From the NCBI RefSeq assembly GCF_052030685.1, contig NZ_JBQAJM010000023.1:1-38151 (forward strand): 38,151 nucleotides of DNA, read 5' to 3'. The position numbers and the translations under genes are program-made. Below the pieces are notes generated by a model. That model made no database searches and was not told the DNA's origin. It saw nothing but the letters and a program-made list of their open reading frames with translations. Below are positions 1 through 7,964 of this stretch, piece after piece. How positions within the stretch are numbered: the stretch's first letter is position 1; each line of letters starts with the position of its first letter. This stretch comes from Caedibacter sp052030685. Its GTDB lineage: Bacteria > Pseudomonadota > Gammaproteobacteria > Francisellales > Francisellaceae.

Positions 1-651
1 GAGACTGAAAAACAGTCAAAATTATCTCCGCATTCACCGTGGGACTATCGATGCCAAATAGTCGGGGACGCTACACTTACCAATGCACCTGATTATGAAT
101 GGCAAATTAAAAATTTGACACACTATAAAACGTTAAATGATAAAGATGCTAAGGCAAGTCTGCCATTTGCAAGCTTTATTCCTGATTACAAAACCGTGAT
201 CAAATACGCTCAACCTGAAGATGCCGGTCTTCTTGGCATGCCTGGAGATTATACTTCTGCTTCGCGCTTTGTGCGCGCAAGTATTCTCACGCGTGAATTA
301 CCCACTCCGCAAAATACGGATCAAGCGCTGTATCAAGCCAAGACGATTCTCTCAAGTGTCACCGTGCCTTACTATGAGGCCACGGCAACTTTATGGCAGT
401 CGATTAAAGACCTTGATAATAAACGTATTTATTATCGCGATCTATTGTATTATGATCGCGACCGTATCAAACAAAACACCTTAAATAATGGCTTTGTTGA
501 ATATGATCTAACAAAGATGGATTTTACGGCACATACGCCAGCGCAATTAAACTCGGGGCTGAAGGTCACACCAAAAGATCAGATTTCAGGCGTGTTATCC
601 ATCAATGACATTCCAGGACTTAATGATGCCAAAAATTTAGGATTTAACTAA
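1..651 (+). CDS. Linear amide C-N hydrolase (choloylglycine hydrolase / penicillin V acylase family), C-terminal part, probably frameshifted
   Basis: The 5' end lies outside the window. The visible part has the family signatures LTNAPDYEWQIKNL (the Asn corresponds to the conserved Asn175 of bile salt hydrolases) and GMPGDYTSASRFVRA, followed by a typical C-terminal half. The family consists of Ntn-hydrolases that cleave amide bonds in conjugated bile salts, penicillin V or acyl-homoserine lactones. The N-terminal nucleophile Cys is not in the window, so the substrate cannot be judged. From about base 59 the reading frame is frame 1. Upstream, the family-like sequence (NYLRIHRGTIDAK) lies in frame 2 and ends at TAG 59-61. 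One extra A in the A-run at 56-58 would join the frames as IDAKIVGDATLTN. The gene is therefore either frameshifted or carries a sequencing error. Its stop overlaps the convergent fadH stop by 4 bp. The family call is confident; the frameshift is inferred. Confidence 0.8.
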   Translation, partial: ETEKQSKLSPHSPWDYRCQIVGDATLTNAPDYEWQIKNLTHYKTLNDKDAKASLPFASFIPDYKTVIKYAQPEDAGLLGMPGDYTSASRFVRASILTRELPTPQNTDQALYQAKTILSSVTVPYYEATATLWQSIKDLDNKRIYYRDLLYYDRDRIKQNTLNNGFVEYDLTKMDFTAHTPAQLNSGLKVTPKDQISGVLSINDIPGLNDAKNLGFN

Positions 652-2684
652 AGCATTAGCGCCAACTCAGTCGCCTCTTTAATCGCGCGTTTAGCATCAA
701 CCTCTGCAGCAACATGCGCACCTCCGATAATATACACATTTTTGACACCTTGCGCTATTAAGTCATTGTATAGCGATCTATCGGATTCTTGTCCGGCACA
801 AATCACCACTTGATCAACATCAAGTAATTTCTTCTCACCCTTAAGTGTGATATGCAAACCGGCATCATCAATTTTGTCATAACTTACCCCACTTAACATC
901 TTAACCTTTTGATGCTTTAAGGTTGTTCGATGAATCCAGCCGGTTGTTTTACCTAGACGCTTGCCTAGCCTTTCATCTTTGCGCTGCAATAGATAAACTT
1001 CAGCTGCCGGCACGGATTCATGTGGCTTGGTCACCCCCCCCCGATGCGCCAACGTCACATCAACTCCCCATTCGCGATAATAACCTTGCATATTCTCACC
1101 AATTTTTTTACCGGCAAACACCAGAAAAACAGACACATCAAAGCCAATACCACCGGCACCAATGACTGCCACCTTCTTACCCGCTGCAACCTCACCATTT
1201 AACAGCTGCATATAGTTAATAACCATCGAATGGTCAATACCTTCAATCTTAGGCATCCTTGGTACAACACCTGAAGCAATCACTATTTCATTATAATTTA
1301 GTGATTTTAAATCATCAGCATTAACCTTGGTATTAAGCTTGACATTGACCTCATTTGTTTTCAATTGATAGTCAAAATAGCGTAATGCTTCAGAGAATTC
1401 CTCTTTACCCGGCGTTTTTGCACTTAATTTAAACTGCCCACCAACCTTGTTGGATGCCTCATATAGATCGACTTGATGCCCGCGTTTAGCAGGCTCAATG
1501 GCAGCAGTGCACCCGGCGGGTCCCGCACCAATCACAGCAATGCTCTTTTTATTCATTGCAGGATTGGATTGCATTATGCTCTCATTACAAGCATAAGGGT
1601 TAACCAAACAAGAAGCCTGTTTGCCAACAAAGACATGATCTAAACATGCTTGATTACAGGCAATACAGGTATTAATCGCTTGTGATTGGTTAGTTTGCGC
1701 TTTTTTAACAAAGTCAGGATCAGCTAATAATGGACGCGCCATTGAAACAAGGTCTGCCTTTTGCTTTTGCAAAATATCTTCAGCTATTTGTGGTGTATTG
1801 ATGCGATTAACACAAACGATAGGAATATTAATATGCTTACGAATTTCCTCAGTAATTGGTACAAAGGCGGCACGTGGCACTTGTGTGCTAATCGTTGGAA
1901 TACGTGCTTCATGCCAGCCAATACCTGAATTGATAATGGTGACTCCTGCTTTTTCTAGCGCTTTAGCTAAAGTGACAACCTCATCAAACCTACTTCCCTT
2001 ATCAATCAAGTCAAGCATCGATAAACGAAACATAATAATAAAATCATCACCAACTTTTTGACGTGTCGCTTTGATGATTTCAAGCGGCAGACGCATTCTA
2101 TTGTCAAAGCTGCCACCCCATTTATCTTGACGTTTATTGGTATGCTCAACAAGAAATTGATTAATCAAATACCCTTCAGAACCCATGATCTCAACGCCAT
2201 CATAGCCTGCCTCTTTGGCAAGTTTAGCGGCACGCGCGAAATGTTTAATCGTGCGTTTAATGCCATAGTTACTTAACGCTCTGGGTTTAAACTTATTCAT
2301 CGGTGCTTTAAGCTTTGAAGCACTAACACACAAAGGATGATAACCATAACGCCCAGCATGTAAAATCTGCATCAAAATCTTGCCATCTGCTTTATGTACC
2401 GCCTCAGTCACTAATCGATGTTTTTTAACTTCCTTTTGATTAGTCAGCTTAATGGCAAAGGGATAAAGCCAACCTGAGATATTAGGCGCTACCCCTCCTG
2501 TGACGATTAACCCAACACCACCTTCAGCGCGCTTTTGGTAGAAATAAGCCAAACGTTCAAACCCACCTTTTTGTTCTTCAAGACCGGTGTGCATTGATCC
2601 CATGACCACGCGATTTTTTAAAGTTGTAAAGCCCAAATCCAAAGGCTCTGATAACAATGGGTAAGGATTTTTTTGATCCGTCAT
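648..2684 (-). CDS. fadH: NADPH-dependent 2,4-dienoyl-CoA reductase
   Basis: This 678-residue protein is close to the length of E. coli FadH and collinear with it. It reduces 2,4-dienoyl-CoA during beta-oxidation of unsaturated fatty acids, using FMN, FAD and a 4Fe-4S cluster in the cytosol. Residues 1-335 form the Old-Yellow-Enzyme-like TIM barrel. Tyr172 (in GSEGYLINQF) and His258 (in GIGWHEAR) match the catalytic Tyr166/His252 of the E. coli enzyme with a constant offset of 6. Cys340, Cys343, Cys347 and Cys359 are the cluster ligands with the same offset. A dinucleotide fold (AVIGAGPAG) near 384 and a second (AVIGAGGIG) near 505 bind FAD and NADPH. An AGAGGAG ribosome site precedes the ATG. 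A run of nine G at 1034-1042 lies inside the gene, but the frame is intact and the flanking residues look normal. Confidence 0.96.
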   Translation of the reverse strand: MTDQKNPYPLLSEPLDLGFTTLKNRVVMGSMHTGLEEQKGGFERLAYFYQKRAEGGVGLIVTGGVAPNISGWLYPFAIKLTNQKEVKKHRLVTEAVHKADGKILMQILHAGRYGYHPLCVSASKLKAPMNKFKPRALSNYGIKRTIKHFARAAKLAKEAGYDGVEIMGSEGYLINQFLVEHTNKRQDKWGGSFDNRMRLPLEIIKATRQKVGDDFIIMFRLSMLDLIDKGSRFDEVVTLAKALEKAGVTIINSGIGWHEARIPTISTQVPRAAFVPITEEIRKHINIPIVCVNRINTPQIAEDILQKQKADLVSMARPLLADPDFVKKAQTNQSQAINTCIACNQACLDHVFVGKQASCLVNPYACNESIMQSNPAMNKKSIAVIGAGPAGCTAAIEPAKRGHQVDLYEASNKVGGQFKLSAKTPGKEEFSEALRYFDYQLKTNEVNVKLNTKVNADDLKSLNYNEIVIASGVVPRMPKIEGIDHSMVINYMQLLNGEVAAGKKVAVIGAGGIGFDVSVFLVFAGKKIGENMQGYYREWGVDVTLAHRGGVTKPHESVPAAEVYLLQRKDERLGKRLGKTTGWIHRTTLKHQKVKMLSGVSYDKIDDAGLHITLKGEKKLLDVDQVVICAGQESDRSLYNDLIAQGVKNVYIIGGAHVAAEVDAKRAIKEATELALML

Positions 2685-2749
2685 AATAATTAAACTCCTC
2701 TTTTACTTTTTCCAAATGGTCGCGTGCAATTTTGTGTGTATGCAACTTC

Positions 2750-3066
2750 GGGCGTATGCAATACGCCCCTACAATCTGTATTTGGAGGCAACGCCTGACC
2801 GTATGTTATTTTGAGCGTATGCAATACGCCCCTACAAGCTGCATTTGGGGGCAACGCCTGACCGTATGTTATTTTGGGCGTATGCAATACGCCCCTACAA
2901 GCTGCATTTGGGGGCAACGCCTGATCATATATTATTTTGAGCATATGCAATACGCCCCTACAAGCTGCATTTGGGGGCAACACCTGATCATATATTATTT
3001 TGAGCATATGCAATACGCCCCTACGCTTCTTTTGTTTTATTTGGGCATATTCCAATACGTCCCTAC
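2750..3066 (-). repeat. REP palindrome array, 63-bp period
   Basis: Five near-identical 23-bp palindromes start at 2750, 2813, 2876, 2939 and 3002, exactly 63 bp apart. A degenerate sixth occupies 3043-3066. Each has an 8-bp stem (GGGCGTAT / ATACGCCC) with a 3-base loop. Read on the minus strand, each begins with GTAG, the tetranucleotide that marks REP elements mobilised by RAYT transposases. The 40-bp stretches between palindromes are also nearly identical, so the array grew by tandem duplication of the whole 63-bp unit. It lies directly 3' of the RAYT gene in the same orientation and fills the gap up to fadH. Because 63 is divisible by three, it creates spurious repetitive ORFs on both strands. 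Confidence 0.92.
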
Positions 3067-3626
3067 AGTATATTTGGGTTTAAGGAATCTAATGCCCATT
3101 TCTGAGGATTATTTTCAATGTATTCACAGATCCGGTTATAATCATTTTCATCACGAATAATATGCTCATAATAATTGCGCTGCCAAATATTTTCACCGCT
3201 TACTTGCTTCAATGCATTGATTTGTTTGGTCACAGCGGCTTTAAATCCGCGCACAATTGCCCCCAATGTTTGTGAAGGTGATTGTAACTTTGCCTGCAAC
3301 ATACCTTCCGTAGGGGCGTATTGCATACGCCCATAAGATTGCATACGCCCTTGAGGTTGTCCACTCTCATTAATAACAATAATTCCATGGATATGGTTTG
3401 GCATAACAACAAATACGTCACAATGAATATTACTTCGTAATGCGGATGTATTTAACCATTCATTATATACAATTGTACCCATTTCATTTAACATCATTTT
3501 GTCATCAACAATCTCACCAAATATACATGCTTTATCATGTGTGCAAATCGTCACAAAATACGCACCTTTTTGCGCATAATCATATCCTTTAAGTCGTACA
3601 GTATGTCGATGATGCTTTTCTGACAT
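3063..3626 (-). CDS. REP-associated tyrosine transposase (RAYT, IS200-like Y1 family)
   Basis: The protein has 187 residues. It has the Y1/HUH nuclease layout: N-terminal RLKGYDYAQKGAYFVTICTHD, the metal-binding HIH at residues 78-80 (MPNHIHGIIVI), and the C-terminal NIWQRNYYEHIIRDENDY helix, where Tyr152 or Tyr153 is the likely nucleophile. RAYTs are domesticated single-strand transposases that nick REP hairpins. I chose ATG 3626 rather than an upstream start inside ispG because AAAGGAAA precedes it and the conserved N terminus begins there. The gene lies 19 bp downstream of the ispG stop, in the same direction. Residues about 91-108 are encoded by REP palindromes inserted in frame. The stop codon TAG (3065-3063) is part of the GTAG of the first downstream REP, so the present C terminus was probably set by a REP insertion. 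Confidence 0.9.
   Translation of the reverse strand: MSEKHHRHTVRLKGYDYAQKGAYFVTICTHDKACIFGEIVDDKMMLNEMGTIVYNEWLNTSALRSNIHCDVFVVMPNHIHGIIVINESGQPQGRMQSYGRMQYAPTEGMLQAKLQSPSQTLGAIVRGFKAAVTKQINALKQVSGENIWQRNYYEHIIRDENDYNRICEYIENNPQKWALDSLNPNIL
3310..3350 (+). repeat. REP palindrome plus half-copy inside the RAYT gene, inverted relative to the array
   Basis: 3310-3332 is a complete REP (GTAG, then the 8-bp stem and loop) that exactly matches the array units but points to the plus strand. 3339-3350 is a further half-palindrome (TTGCATACGCCC). Both lie in frame within the transposase gene and encode the low-complexity stretch RMQSYGRMQYAPTEG, between the HIH motif and the C-terminal helix. Confidence 0.9.
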
Positions 3627-3645
3627 AACATTTCCTTTCTGGGTC

Positions 3646-4854
3646 TTAGCTCTCTTGCTGATACTTTGCTTTAACATACTGATCAACAATTGCCATAAAG
3701 TCTTTAGCAATATGCTCACCTCTTAACGTATGCTTTTTCTGTCCATCGATAAACACGGGGGCCACTGGTGCCTCCCCTGTCCCTGGTAGGCTAATACCAA
3801 TATTAGCATGCTTACTCTCACCAGGACCATTGACCACACAGCCCATTACCGCAACTTTCATGTTTTCAACGCCGATATATTGATGCTTCCACAATGGCAT
3901 CTGTTCACTGAGATAGTTTTGAATGTCATTGGCAAGCTCGCGGAAAAAACTACTGGTTGTCCGTCCACATCCAGGGCACGAGGAAACCGTTGGTGTGAAT
4001 GCTCTTAACCCCATCGTTTGTAAAATCTCACGACAGACTTTTACTTCATGAGTGCGTAGCGCACCAGGCTCTGGTGTTAAGGATACACGAATCGTATCCC
4101 CTATACCCTGCTGTAATAAGTAACCAAGACTTACACTACTGGCAACAATACCTTTAATTCCCATCCCTGCTTCAGTTAGCCCTAAGTGCAAAGGATACGG
4201 GCATTTACGTGCAAGCTTTTGATAGACTTCAATTAAATCCTGAACATCACTGACCTTGCATGATACGATAATTTTGTCAGACTTAAGCCCGAGATGTTCG
4301 GCATACTCTGCACTTGATAAGGCGGATTCAATTAATGCTTTATGCATAATCTCACGTGCAGATAACGGCTCAGTCAATTGACTATTCTCATCCATTAACT
4401 TTGCCAATAGTGCTTGATCTAAGCTACCCCAATTGACACCAATACGCACCGGCTTATCATATTCAATCGCCTTTTGTATAATCTCAGCAAATTGCGTGTC
4501 CTTTTTGCGACCAAAGCCAACATTGCCTGGATTAATACGATATTTATCCAATGCTTTGGCACACTCAGGGAAGTCTGCTAATAGTCTGTGACCATTGTAG
4601 TGAAAGTCACCAACCAAAGGCACATCACAGTCCTTTTCTAATAAGCGCTTTTTAATCTCAGGGACGGCTTTAGCTGCTTCTTCATCATTAACCGTAATGC
4701 GCACAAGCTCGCTTCCTGCGCGATGAAGTGCTAAAATTTGTGACACTGTTTTTTCAATATCGGCAGTCGCCGTATCCGTCATTGACTGCACAACAACTGG
4801 TGCGCCACCTCCGATAGTGATATTACCTACTTTTACCGCAATAGACTTGTGCAT
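3646..4854 (-). CDS. ispG: 4-hydroxy-3-methylbut-2-enyl diphosphate synthase (flavodoxin/ferredoxin)
   Basis: IspG (GcpE) converts methylerythritol cyclodiphosphate to HMBPP, the penultimate step of the MEP isoprenoid pathway. The 402-residue protein begins with the typical GGGAPVVVQSMTDTATADIEKT phosphate-binding region of the TIM barrel. It ends with the iron-sulfur domain: Cys293 and Cys296 (SSCPGCGR), Cys339 (MGCVVNGPGE) and the conserved Glu346. These three Cys and the Glu ligate the 4Fe-4S cluster. The gene follows transaldolase after a 7-bp gap with only a weak ribosome site, which suggests translational coupling. The RAYT gene begins 19 bp after its stop. Confidence 0.97.
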   Translation of the reverse strand: MHKSIAVKVGNITIGGGAPVVVQSMTDTATADIEKTVSQILALHRAGSELVRITVNDEEAAKAVPEIKKRLLEKDCDVPLVGDFHYNGHRLLADFPECAKALDKYRINPGNVGFGRKKDTQFAEIIQKAIEYDKPVRIGVNWGSLDQALLAKLMDENSQLTEPLSAREIMHKALIESALSSAEYAEHLGLKSDKIIVSCKVSDVQDLIEVYQKLARKCPYPLHLGLTEAGMGIKGIVASSVSLGYLLQQGIGDTIRVSLTPEPGALRTHEVKVCREILQTMGLRAFTPTVSSCPGCGRTTSSFFRELANDIQNYLSEQMPLWKHQYIGVENMKVAVMGCVVNGPGESKHANIGISLPGTGEAPVAPVFIDGQKKHTLRGEHIAKDFMAIVDQYVKAKYQQES

Positions 4855-4861
4855 AGTATGG

Positions 4862-5815
4862 TTATAGTCCTAATTTATGTTCAATTAATTTTTCAAGCTT
4901 TACTGTATCAACTGCAAACTTACGAATACCCTCGGCTAATTTTTCCGTTGCCATTGGGCTTTGATTCATTGCCCATCTGAAATCACCTTCTGTCAATTGT
5001 TGATCTGGTTGATTGGTTTTCTCCACCTCAACTAACTGCCTATTTAGCGTATTATCATCCTGTTGTAACTGCTGTAATAAGCTTGGCGCAATCGTCAATG
5101 CATCACATCCTGCTAAAGCTTCGACCTGTCCAACATGCCGGAAACTTGCCCCCATTACAATCGTTTGATAACTATAACGCTTGTAATGCTGGTAGATCTC
5201 TTTAACCGATAACACACCATTATCCTCGCTCACATCAGGGAAGCTTGTTGCACCCTGCTCTTTCATATACCAGTCAGTAATACGACCAACAAATGGCGAG
5301 ATCAAAAAGACGTTAGCCTGAGCACAGGCTATGGCTTGGGCAATGCTAAACATCAAGGTTAAGTTACAATTCACGCCCTCTTTTTCAAGAACCTCAGCGG
5401 CCTTAATTCCTTCCCAAGTTGATGCAATCTTGATAAGCACACGTGATTTATCAATACCTGCTTCTTGATATTTATGAATTAAGCGACGCGCGTAATCAAT
5501 CGTTGCTTGTGTATCAAACGATAAACGCGCATCAACTTCAGTGGAAACACGTCCGGGGATCACCTTTAAAATCTCAACGCCGAAACTGACTGCCATATCA
5601 AGCATCGCTTCCTCAACGCGCGACTGGCCACTTAAGCTTGCACTTTTTGCTAATGCTTGTTCAATCACATAATCATATGTTGGCATTTTAGCCGCATTTA
5701 ATAACAAGCTTGGATTGGTGGTTGCATCGACTGGTTGATATGCTTCGATTTGTGCAAAGTCACCCGTATCGGCAACGACTTTGGTCATTTGTTTTAATTG
5801 TTCTAATTTATTCAT
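4862..5815 (-). CDS. tal: Transaldolase
   Basis: This is a 317-residue TalB-type transaldolase of the non-oxidative pentose phosphate pathway. It transfers dihydroxyacetone between sedoheptulose-7-phosphate and glyceraldehyde-3-phosphate. The N terminus carries VVADTGDF and DATTNPSLLL. Lys129 in RVLIKIASTWEG is the Schiff-base lysine (Lys132 in E. coli TalB). NLTLMFSIAQAIACAQA and SPFVGRITDW follow in the expected order. The protein is full length. It is the first gene of a likely tal-ispG transcript on the minus strand, 79 bp downstream of the epmA stop. Confidence 0.97.
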   Translation of the reverse strand: MNKLEQLKQMTKVVADTGDFAQIEAYQPVDATTNPSLLLNAAKMPTYDYVIEQALAKSASLSGQSRVEEAMLDMAVSFGVEILKVIPGRVSTEVDARLSFDTQATIDYARRLIHKYQEAGIDKSRVLIKIASTWEGIKAAEVLEKEGVNCNLTLMFSIAQAIACAQANVFLISPFVGRITDWYMKEQGATSFPDVSEDNGVLSVKEIYQHYKRYSYQTIVMGASFRHVGQVEALAGCDALTIAPSLLQQLQQDDNTLNRQLVEVEKTNQPDQQLTEGDFRWAMNQSPMATEKLAEGIRKFAVDTVKLEKLIEHKLGL

Positions 5816-5894
5816 CTATTTTTCCATTTTTTATTTTATGTGCTTCATTGTGCCATAGCATATAGCTGATTGACTTCACGCTCAAGCTTTACGC

Positions 5895-6818
5895 TTAGCA
5901 ATATAGCACTTCGTGTATATCAGTATAATTCTCAAGACACATTAAAAGGCGATCCAAGCCCAAAGCTACTCCTGAGCACTCTGGTATTTGATCAAGACAG
6001 GCTAACAAGTCTTGGTCAATCGGCACGGCTACTTTACCAAGACTTTGGCGTAAGTATAAATCATCTTGGAAGCGCCGGTCTTGCTCAATCGCACTGGTTA
6101 ACTCATAATAACCATTGGCTAACTCAACGCCTTGATAAAAAAGCTCAAAACGCTTAGCAACCATTTGCCCACTACTATCTGCCATCACGCGCGCCAAGGC
6201 TGCTTGCACTTGTGGGTAATCATAGACAAACACAAATTGGTGCGCTTTAAGTTTTGGCTCTATCACATGGGTAAATAATAAATCTAAACATTCAATGATA
6301 TTTGGATTTGCTAAACCCTCAATATCACCCACATGCTGATAAAGTACTTTTTGTAAAGAATCTAAACTCACTGTATGTGGATTCATGCCTATCAACTGTT
6401 GAAATAATGCTTTATAGCTAAAATACTCAATCGATGCTTGAGGCTTAAGTAAAAACAACATTTGCGCGATCTCCTCACGCAATGCCACATCATCCAATCC
6501 CAAACGATACCATTCAAGCATCGTAAATTCATGGTTGTGATATTTGGCTTTTGGATCATCACGAAATGCCTTACAAATCTGATAGATACACCCTGAGCCT
6601 TGCGCTAATAATCGTTTCATTGCATATTCCGGTGAAGTTTGCAAAAAGCGCGTGCCTGATTGAGTCTTAATGGCAAATGCATCGATATAGGGGTCGCTGA
6701 CAGGATATGAATAAGACAAAGGGGTATCGACTTCTAGCACACCTCTTAGGGCAAAAAACTTGCGGATTTTTTTAATGTATTCAGCGCGCTTTATCAAGGC
6801 TTCATTTGAAGGGATCAT
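5895..6818 (-). CDS. epmA: Elongation factor P--(R)-beta-lysine ligase (EpmA/PoxA/GenX)
   Basis: This 307-residue class-II lysyl-tRNA-synthetase paralogue lacks the anticodon-binding domain. EpmA attaches beta-lysine to a conserved lysine of EF-P, which helps ribosomes through polyproline stretches. Visible landmarks are motif 1 (FALRGVLEVDTPLSYSYPVSDPYIDAF), motif 2 (YQICKAFRDDPKAKYHNHEFTMLEWYR), GVELANGYYELTSA, and motif 3 (SGVALGLDRLLM). The length is slightly below the E. coli protein (325). No partner genes for the modification (epmB, efp) are in the window. A sigma70-like promoter lies just upstream. Confidence 0.93.
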   Translation of the reverse strand: MIPSNEALIKRAEYIKKIRKFFALRGVLEVDTPLSYSYPVSDPYIDAFAIKTQSGTRFLQTSPEYAMKRLLAQGSGCIYQICKAFRDDPKAKYHNHEFTMLEWYRLGLDDVALREEIAQMLFLLKPQASIEYFSYKALFQQLIGMNPHTVSLDSLQKVLYQHVGDIEGLANPNIIECLDLLFTHVIEPKLKAHQFVFVYDYPQVQAALARVMADSSGQMVAKRFELFYQGVELANGYYELTSAIEQDRRFQDDLYLRQSLGKVAVPIDQDLLACLDQIPECSGVALGLDRLLMCLENYTDIHEVLYC

Positions 6819-6852
6819 AAATTTATTCAGAAGTTACTGTTCAAGAATCACC

Positions 6853-6880
6853 ATCATAGCAAACTTGGGAAATGGTAAAA
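6853..6880 (-). promoter_or_regulatory. Putative sigma70 promoter for epmA
   Basis: On the minus strand TTTTAC (6880-6875) and TATGAT (6858-6853) are separated by 16 bp. They lie 34 bp upstream of the epmA start, giving a predicted leader of about 28 nt. This is sequence pattern only. Confidence 0.4.
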
Positions 6881-6947
6881 ATACTTAACTTTCACTATTA
6901 GAATAGTTGGGACAGAAAAGTGTGCATGGGTACAATAGGGTATTATA

Positions 6948-7772
6948 TTATTCAGGATAAATCTCACTGGCTAAACCCACAATGAGCGGATCAGGCTTAA
7001 TCGCAATATTCACATCTTTATTTTTATAATCCAGTCGTGATAACACAAAACGCATGGCATTGATACGTGCGCGCTTTTTATCATCTGATTTAATCACTGT
7101 CCATGGTGCCAATTCAGTATCGGTATGCAAAAACATACTTTCTTTAGCTTCGGTGTAATCGTCCCATTTATCCAAACTCGCTTTATCAATCGGGCTTAGT
7201 TTCCATTGCTTCAATGGATGCACGGCACGTGATTGGAAACGCCTTTTTTGTTCTTTTTGACTGACTGAAAACCAAAATTTAAATAATTTAATACCACTTT
7301 GTACAAGCATTTTCTCAAGATCTGGCGCTTGAGTTAGAAACAATTGATATTGCTCAGGCGTGCAAAATCCCATTACCTTTTCAACACCTGCGCGGTTATA
7401 CCATGATCTATCAAAAAGAACGATCTCACCAGAGGTTGGTAAGTGACGAATATAGCGCTGGAAATACCACTGCCCCTGCTCACGTTCAGATGGCTTCTCT
7501 AATGCCACAACACGCGCACCACGTGGATTCAGATGCTCCATCATCCGCTTAATCGTACCCCCTTTACCTGCTGCATCTCGTCCTTCAAAGATAATCAGTA
7601 CTTTCTGACCTGTTGACCTTACCCACTGCTGCATTTTCAAAAGCTCAATTTGTAATTGTGTTTTCTGCTGCTCGTAAACCTTTCTTGGCATTTTTTCCTG
7701 ATAAGGGTAAATATTCTCAGTAAAGAGTTTACGACGATTCAATAAATCAAGTGGTGTATCGGTCATATCCAT
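6948..7772 (-). CDS. ppk2: Polyphosphate kinase 2 (PPK2, class I)
   Basis: This is a 274-residue single-domain PPK2. Class I enzymes use polyphosphate to phosphorylate nucleoside diphosphates. The P-loop is EGRDAAGKGG at residues 63-72, followed by the lid region with NPRGARVVALEKPSEREQGQWYFQRYI and the Walker B/DRSWYNRAGVE segment. The C terminus with HPLKQWKLSPIDKASLDKWDDYTEAKE is typical. AGGAAA precedes the first ATG, which I kept. The gene is in line with epmA but separated by 129 bp, so it may be transcribed separately. It diverges from the lipoprotein gene at 7965. Confidence 0.95.
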   Translation of the reverse strand: MDMTDTPLDLLNRRKLFTENIYPYQEKMPRKVYEQQKTQLQIELLKMQQWVRSTGQKVLIIFEGRDAAGKGGTIKRMMEHLNPRGARVVALEKPSEREQGQWYFQRYIRHLPTSGEIVLFDRSWYNRAGVEKVMGFCTPEQYQLFLTQAPDLEKMLVQSGIKLFKFWFSVSQKEQKRRFQSRAVHPLKQWKLSPIDKASLDKWDDYTEAKESMFLHTDTELAPWTVIKSDDKKRARINAMRFVLSRLDYKNKDVNIAIKPDPLIVGLASEIYPE

Positions 7773-7964
7773 GCGCTTTCCTATCTATACATAGCTTTAT
7801 TGTAGCGCTAAAGGGAATAACCACAAGCAAACATCCAGCGGATATATACCACCCATAAACCATTTTAGGATATTTAACGTTTAGGCATGATGTTCCGCTC
7901 GTAAATACTCAAAATGATGCTAGACTCATATCTATCTATAAAGTCATCGCATAAGGAGTTTCTG

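Noticed and set aside
2750..3024. CRISPR-like regular repeats
   Set aside because: The 'spacers' are nearly identical to each other and the repeats are GTAG-led hairpins beside a RAYT gene; no cas genes.
2690..3160. Two repetitive open frames (121 and 142 codons) on opposite strands
   Set aside because: They are by-products of the 63-bp REP array (63 is divisible by 3); no ribosome site or family similarity.
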